Below are positions 7,084 to 10,568 of a stretch of DNA of 10,568 nt, piece after piece (position 1 is the stretch's first letter; each line of letters begins with the position of its first letter). Below the pieces are notes generated by a model. The model ran no database searches, was not told the origin of the DNA, and was given only the letters and a program-made list of their open reading frames with translations. Source of the DNA: Prasinococcaceae sp. CCMP 1430 (lineage: Eukaryota; Prasinodermophyta; Palmophyllophyceae; Prasinococcales; Prasinococcaceae). The position numbers and the translations under genes were made by a program. The stretch covers positions 183,259-193,826 of the forward strand of contig RQSC01000024.1 in NCBI GenBank assembly GCA_013416795.1. The letters are read 5' to 3'.

Positions 7084-7192
7084 GCGGAGGTGTCGGGTCG
7101 CCAGCGCGAACGATTCTAATGCCGTGTGTTTACGCTGCCGTAGGCATTGGGCCATCTGAGAAGCACGCGAGCGAACGGGCGAGCGCAAGCGC
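7084..7192. other. Short convergent 3' region with weak hairpin
   Basis: Only 109 bases separate the stop codons of the plus-strand SOD-like gene and the minus-strand gene to its right, so their 3' UTRs probably overlap. AATGCC at 7118-7123 can pair with GGCATT at 7143-7148 across a 19-base loop. No canonical AATAAA or TGTAA poly(A) signal was found. Confidence 0.4.
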
Positions 7193-8166
7193 CTAGTTGG
7201 GATTATCCTTCTCCCGCTGCACCCTCCGCCGCTCGAGCATCTCCGCACGCTTGCGTGCGAACGTCTCGAGCGCCGCACCAGTGTCAGCTTGCGCTCGCGC
7301 CCGCTCGCGCTCGCGCGCCATCCCGGCCGCATCGCTGCTCGCGGCCCTGTCCCTTGCCCTGCCCGCGCCCTTACTTCCAGCGTCCAGCCCCATCTGCGCG
7401 TAGAGTTCCGCCACCGCCTTGCGATTGGCGTTGCGCCCCATCACCTCGCGTCGCTTGCTGTCAAACCGACGGCGTGCGAATTCCCTCTCGACGTGCTCCT
7501 CTCGCGCGCCACGGTCGGCAAAAGGGCTGTCTCTGGACACGTCGAGACAGGTGTCGGGCAGGAGGCCCGCCCTGACGAGCGTCATGACCTCCCTGCGAGC
7601 CTGCGCGAGGCGTTGCGCGTCCGGCGACGCCGCGAGCTGCGCGTCGAGAAGCGCCTGCGCGGCGCGTAGCTGGTCATCACTAGGGAGCTCGAAGCCCTCG
7701 CCGCCGGCGTTCTTGAGACCCGCGAGGATCTCCTCCTCGGAGCCTTCGATGTACCAAGGCCGGAATCCGCCGCCACCGCCGCCAACCACCGCCCCGCCCG
7801 GCATCGCCGCCCCACCCCCCGCGCCTGGCGCGCCTGCCTCGCCCGCAACGGCTGCAGCGTCGGCCTCGCCCTCAGCCGCGAGCCGTTCGCGCAGGCGCTC
7901 GACGCCCTCTCGGAACCGCGCGGCACCGGCGCCCTGCGCCCCTAGAAGCGCGTCGAACACGCGATACGTCTCGTAGTCGGACGGCGTAAGCGGGGCAGCG
8001 GACCCGTCCCCGCCACCGCGCGCGTGCTCCGCCTCGTGCATGCGCTGGTAGAAGGTCCCGACGCGCGCGTGCGCGCCCTTGCGCTTCCTCGAGCGCCCGC
8101 CCCTCGCGCGCGCTGCGGCCCGGCGAGCCACACAAACCACGCAGGATCGTCAAAATTTGAGCTCAT
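7193..8166 (-). CDS. Charged helical protein of unknown function
   Basis: I do not recognise the family. The long frame ends with TAG at 7195-7193 and is open back to 8150, but has no ATG before 8041; its most upstream start is a GTG. I prefer an ATG at 8166 (MSSNFDDPAWF, weak context) joined by a 50-nt intron to RKGAHARVGTFYQRM, giving about 307 aa. The alternative is an ATG at 8041 (MHEAEH, 282 aa). Features in order: a basic N-terminus; SDYETYRVFDALL and a helix RFREGVERLRERL; a Gly/Ala linker; a more conserved-looking block FRPWYIEGSEEEILAGLKN and ELPSDDQLRAAQALL; and a long Arg/Glu-rich C-terminal helical region ending REKDNPN. There is no signal peptide or TM segment. The charge pattern suggests a nuclear or RNA-associated coiled-coil protein, but this is a guess. 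Confidence 0.6.
8084..8133 (-). other. Proposed 50-nt intron in the unknown-protein gene
   Basis: Read on the minus strand, a GT at 8133 (GTGTGG) and an AG ending at 8084 (GGAAG) join the ATG-initiated frame starting at 8166 to the long open frame in phase 0. A second acceptor 6 nt downstream (ending at 8078) also works. The length is short and the donor is not ideal, so this is a model, not an observation. Confidence 0.35.
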
Positions 8167-8323
8167 CAGTGTGCCACACACACCACCCCCCTCCCTCTCA
8201 TCCCCCAACCCTATCACCCGCCAGCCCCCGCCCTGCCGCACCCGCGCAGCGCAGGGAGGGCGCCACGGCGCGCGCGCGCGCCGGGCGGTTCGTAAACCCG
8301 CTCTCGAGCCAAACCCCAATGCG

Positions 8324-8903
8324 TTTTTTTTTTGCGGCGCGGCGAGGGCGGGAGGGAATATTCCGGTGGCCGGAAAATTGGATCGGAGCGCCCCACCCCT
8401 TTTTTTCCCCCCGCGCGCCGTTCTCGTTCCCCTTTCGGCTGCGGGTCGGTCGCGGTTGGCGCGTTCGAAATCGAAATCGAAATCGGCGGCGACCGGCGGG
8501 CGCGCTCCGCACTTTTTTTTGTTTTTTTTTTTTGGCGGGCGGCGCCCGCGAGGGCCGCTTCCCTTCCCTTTGCCCCTTGGCGTGCCGACTGGCCGCAGCC
8601 CCCCTTTCAAAAAAAAAAAAAGGCCTCGCAATCGCACCTTCCGAGGGCGAAAAAGAGCCTCGGAGCGCGCGGCGGACGCGAGCGTGGTACGAAACCGTTT
8701 TTTTTTTTTGAAATTTTCCGCTCCGCGCTTTCGCGCGCGCGCGGCCGCGAGGCCCCGCGCCGACGGAAGCGCGCGGTGAATGAGCGAAGCCGGCCGGCCG
8801 CGCGGCGCGCGCGCGCTTTCGGGGCGGACTTCCGCAGAAAACGCGGCGCGTTTTTTTTTTTTTCGCCGCGGCCGCGGCGCGCGCGGAATTTGCGCCTTTT
8901 TTT
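8324..8903 (+). repeat. Series of poly(dA:dT) tracts
   Basis: Homopolymers lie at 8324-8333 (T10), 8400-8406 (T7), 8513-8520 and 8522-8533 (T8-G-T12), 8609-8621 (A13), 8698-8709 (T12), 8851-8863 (T13) and 8897-8903 (T7). All but one have T on the plus strand, and they are embedded in very GC-rich DNA. Long dA:dT tracts are known to disfavour nucleosomes and are common in promoters, which fits the divergent position here. Confidence 0.85.
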
Positions 8904-9321
8904 GTGCGCGTCTCGTGTGGTGCAGGGCGCGCCGCGGCCACCCCCCCGCCGGCGCCACAGCGCGCGCGCGGGGTGGCGACATGTACACGTCGGGCGGGGT
9001 GGACCAGTTCAGAATATAGAGCGGCACCTCCCCCCGCGACCGCGACCGCGACCGCGGGCCCTTCCCCTCAACCCCCCACCCCCTCCCCCCCGCGCGCGCG
9101 CGCGCCCGCAGCGCCGCCCCCCCCTCGCGAGGCGCCCCCAACCCAAACCTCCCCGCGCCCGCCTCCGCCGCCCCCTGCGCGCGCGCCCGCACCTCCACCC
9201 ATCTCCCATCCGCACGAATACAGACCCTGAATTCACATCCAACCTCAAACACGCGCCCTGCCTTCCTTCTCCCAGATCTCGTCGACGTGGCCAACTCTGA
9301 GGCGCGGCCGTGCGATTCTGC

Positions 9322-9343
9322 CGCGCGCGCGCGCGCGCGCGCG
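9322..9343. repeat. (CG)11 dinucleotide run
   Basis: Twenty-two bases of alternating C and G form a classic Z-DNA-prone sequence. Shorter alternating runs occur at about 8269-8281 and 9091-9106. It is non-coding in every model I considered. Confidence 0.9.
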
Positions 9344-9648
9344 TTTTGGGGTTTGTGCGCTCGCAGGGTGTGCGCGCCTGCGTCCATGACATGCGATCTG
9401 ACGTCGACCCTCGCGCGGGTGCGGACGTCGAGGTTGAGGTTTCGGCTCCGGCGTCGAGCGCGCGCGGCGGCGCGCGTTGTCGGCGGGGCGGATTCGGGGA
9501 TTGCGCCGCCGCACTTTTTCGGGGGGGCTTTCGAACCGAAAGGCGCAGCGGAGCGAAAACGGGGCGCGCGTCGCGATACCACGACGACCCGCGATTCGCA
9601 CGTTCGCAGGCCGGCCGGACGCGCGCCCGCGCCCGGCGGGGCGGCGGC

Positions 9649-9649
9649 N
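9649..9649. other. Ambiguous base (n) at the 5' edge of coding sequence
   Basis: The unresolved base lies five bases before the point at which repeat homology of the coiled-coil gene begins. It may be a single bad base or a closed gap or contig join. If it is a join, the DNA to its left need not be the true upstream of this gene. Confidence 0.9.
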
Positions 9650-9653
9650 CCAG

Positions 9654-10205
9654 ATTCGCGCCGAGGCGGAGCAGGCGCAATCGCGCATGGAAGCCGAGCT
9701 CGAGTCTGCGCGCAACGAGATGCGTAAGCGCACGGCGCAGGCAGTGCGTGCGCAGGCTGAGGCCGACAGGAGTCAGAAACTCGCCGAGGAGATGCGGACA
9801 AGGCTCGGGCGGATGGCAACACGTGCTGCCGAGGCAAACGTCAAGCTAGCAGATGCAAAGGAGGAGCGTGACAAGATCCGTGCCGACTCCGAAAACGCGC
9901 AGTCGAGCATGGCTGCGGAGCTCGAGTCTGCGCGCAACGACGTGCGTTCGCGCACTGCGGAGGCACTTCAGGCGCAGCGCGAGGCCGACTCCATGCTGGA
10001 GCTTGCCGAGGAGATGAAAGGGAGGCTGTCGCGCGTGGGTGCACGTGCGGCTGCGACAAGCAGTGACCTCACCTCCAAGCTGGCGGACGCCAGGCAGGAG
10101 GGCGATCGGATTCGCGCGGATGCAGAGGTGGCGCAGGCGCATTTGACCGCCGAACTGGAGTCGGCGCGCAACGATGTGCGCGCGCGCACGGCAGAAGCGG
10201 TGCAG
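9654..10205 (+). repeat. Tandem 74-78-aa coiled-coil repeats (2.4 copies)
   Basis: Unit 1 is 9654-9875 (74 codons), unit 2 is 9876-10109 (78 codons) and unit 3 is 10110-10205 (first 32 codons only). Units share I-R-A-D/E at the start, AELESARN at positions 14-21 and, in units 1 and 2, LAEEM near position 43 and KLADA near the end. Unit 2 has a 4-codon insertion before KLADA. DNA identity is highest around GAGCTCGAGTCTGCGCGCAA, present at 9696 and 9918. This indicates internal duplication with divergence. Confidence 0.8.
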
Positions 10206-10568
10206 CTCGCCGCCGCAGCGGCGGCGGCGGTCGTGCTGGGAGCATCGCCCGCGCCGGCGCGCGCGGCGTACGTCGACACGCTGTCGGAGAAGCAGATACA
10301 GCAGATGTGCCTCGACTCGACAGGTGCGCGCGCCGCCCTTTCGCTCGTGGCCCGCGGCGCTGAAGCCGTTCGCGTGCCCACCGACTCACACCACCCGCGC
10401 TCGCGCGCCGGCTCTATCGCAGGCAAGGAGCGCGTCAACTACAAGTCCGCGTTCGCCCGCAAGACATGCCGCGCCGCGGGCTACACGGTGCGCAGCGCGC
10501 CGGCCCGCCCCCTTGCCCCCCCCGCCTCGGCGCGCGCCCAGCGCTACGGCTCGGCACGCGCTGCGCGC
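9654..10568 (+). CDS. Coiled-coil repeat protein, partial at both ends
   Basis: One plus-strand frame is open with no stop from before 9654 to the end of the window (at least 305 codons). Its first part is strongly helical and charged, made of repeats beginning IRAEAEQAQS, IRADSENAQS and IRADAEVAQA, each with the core AELESARN(D/E). After about 10205 it changes to an Ala run (AAAAAAAVVLGAS), then YVDTLSEKQIQQMCLDSTG, then a basic Ser/Arg/Pro-rich region. No ATG precedes the first repeat; the first in-frame ATG (9687) is inside repeat 1. A CAG at 9651-9653 just before ATT could be a splice acceptor, so an upstream exon is likely. The antisense frames are Ser/Ala/Arg-rich shadows. Such repeats occur in structural, cytoskeletal and motor-like proteins; no specific family is recognised. 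Confidence 0.65.
   Translation, partial: MRAEAEQAQSRMEAELESARNEMRKRTAQAVRAQAEADRSQKLAEEMRTRLGRMATRAAEANVKLADAKEERDKIRADSENAQSSMAAELESARNDVRSRTAEALQAQREADSMLELAEEMKGRLSRVGARAAATSSDLTSKLADARQEGDRIRADAEVAQAHLTAELESARNDVRARTAEAVQLAAAAAAAVVLGASPAPARAAYVDTLSEKQIQQMCLDSTGARAALSLVARGAEAVRVPTDSHHPRSRAGSIAGKERVNYKSAFARKTCRAAGYTVRSAPARPLAPPASARAQRYGSARAAR

Larger units (their letters stand above)
8167..9650. other. Divergent spacer, low-complexity and CG-rich
   Basis: About 1.5 kb lies between the minus-strand gene starting near 8166 and the plus-strand coiled-coil gene. It contains seven long dA/dT homopolymers (8324-8903), simple repeats (CGAAAT)3 at 8466-8483 and (CGCGAC)3 at 9035-9052, C-rich tracts around 9030-9125, a (CG)11 run, a 10-bp palindrome GGAATATTCC at 8355-8364 and an AT-rich AGAATATAGA at 9011-9020. 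Translations in all frames are Arg/Ala/Pro/Lys low-complexity, so I see no gene. An unseen 5' exon of the right-hand gene may lie here. Confidence 0.5.

Noticed and set aside
9011-9020. AGAATATAGA as a TATA box
   Set aside because: It is the only AT-rich candidate in the spacer, but it lies more than 600 bases from the first visible coding sequence, and the true 5' end of that gene is unknown.
7942-9837. A 631-codon minus-strand open frame across the right-hand spacer
   Set aside because: It consists of Arg/Ala-rich and Lys/Phe homopolymer translations of poly-A/T tracts and crosses the n. Only its MSSNFDDPAWF segment near 8166 was kept, as a possible first exon.
9773-10438. Minus-strand Ser/Ala/Arg frames with repeated LRADSSS motifs
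   Set aside because: They are the mirror of the plus-strand coiled-coil repeats. The plus frame has the helical charge pattern and no stops to the end of the window.

Overview
The window looks like nuclear DNA of a GC-rich eukaryote, most probably a marine microalga (haptophyte, pelagophyte or prasinophyte are all possible; I cannot choose between them). It has short open genes, strong Kozak-type ATG contexts, at least one gene that needs an intron or frameshift to be read through, GC-rich spacers full of microsatellites, no bacterial ribosome-binding sites, and a BCCT transporter gene, a family known in marine algae as well as bacteria. Two single 'n' bases (4296 and 9649) mark unresolved bases or possible contig joins.

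Layout from left to right: 1-390 shows no gene. 391-996 (minus) encodes a small, unrecognised helical protein of 201 aa. 997-1600 is a GC-rich spacer with a G-quadruplex motif. 1601-3895 (minus) is the best-supported gene, a 764-aa BCCT-family transporter for betaine, choline, DMSP or similar compounds. 3896-5362 is a divergent intergenic region carrying six CACGTG boxes, an E2F-like palindrome, G/C-run structures and a pentanucleotide microsatellite. 5363-7083 (plus) encodes a secreted or surface type-I membrane protein. It has a signal peptide, a Cu/Zn-SOD-like domain with partial copper ligands, a second SOD-like domain without ligands, four identical 16-aa acidic repeats, one transmembrane helix and a short tail; its reading frame changes once between about 6439 and 6588. 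7193-8166 (minus) is a convergent, charged helical protein of unknown function, probably with a 50-nt intron near its 5' end. 8167-9650 is another divergent spacer with seven long dA/dT homopolymers and CG-rich simple repeats. 9654 to the window end (plus) is part of a coiled-coil protein built from 74-78-aa repeats, with its 5' end hidden at or before the 'n' at 9649.

Functional links are inferred only. The transporter and the SOD-like surface protein form a head-to-head pair over one shared upstream region, so co-regulation is possible. Osmolyte uptake and surface redox or copper chemistry would both suit a stressed marine cell, but nothing in the sequence proves a joint pathway. No CRISPR array, tRNA, rRNA, transposase or integrase was seen.
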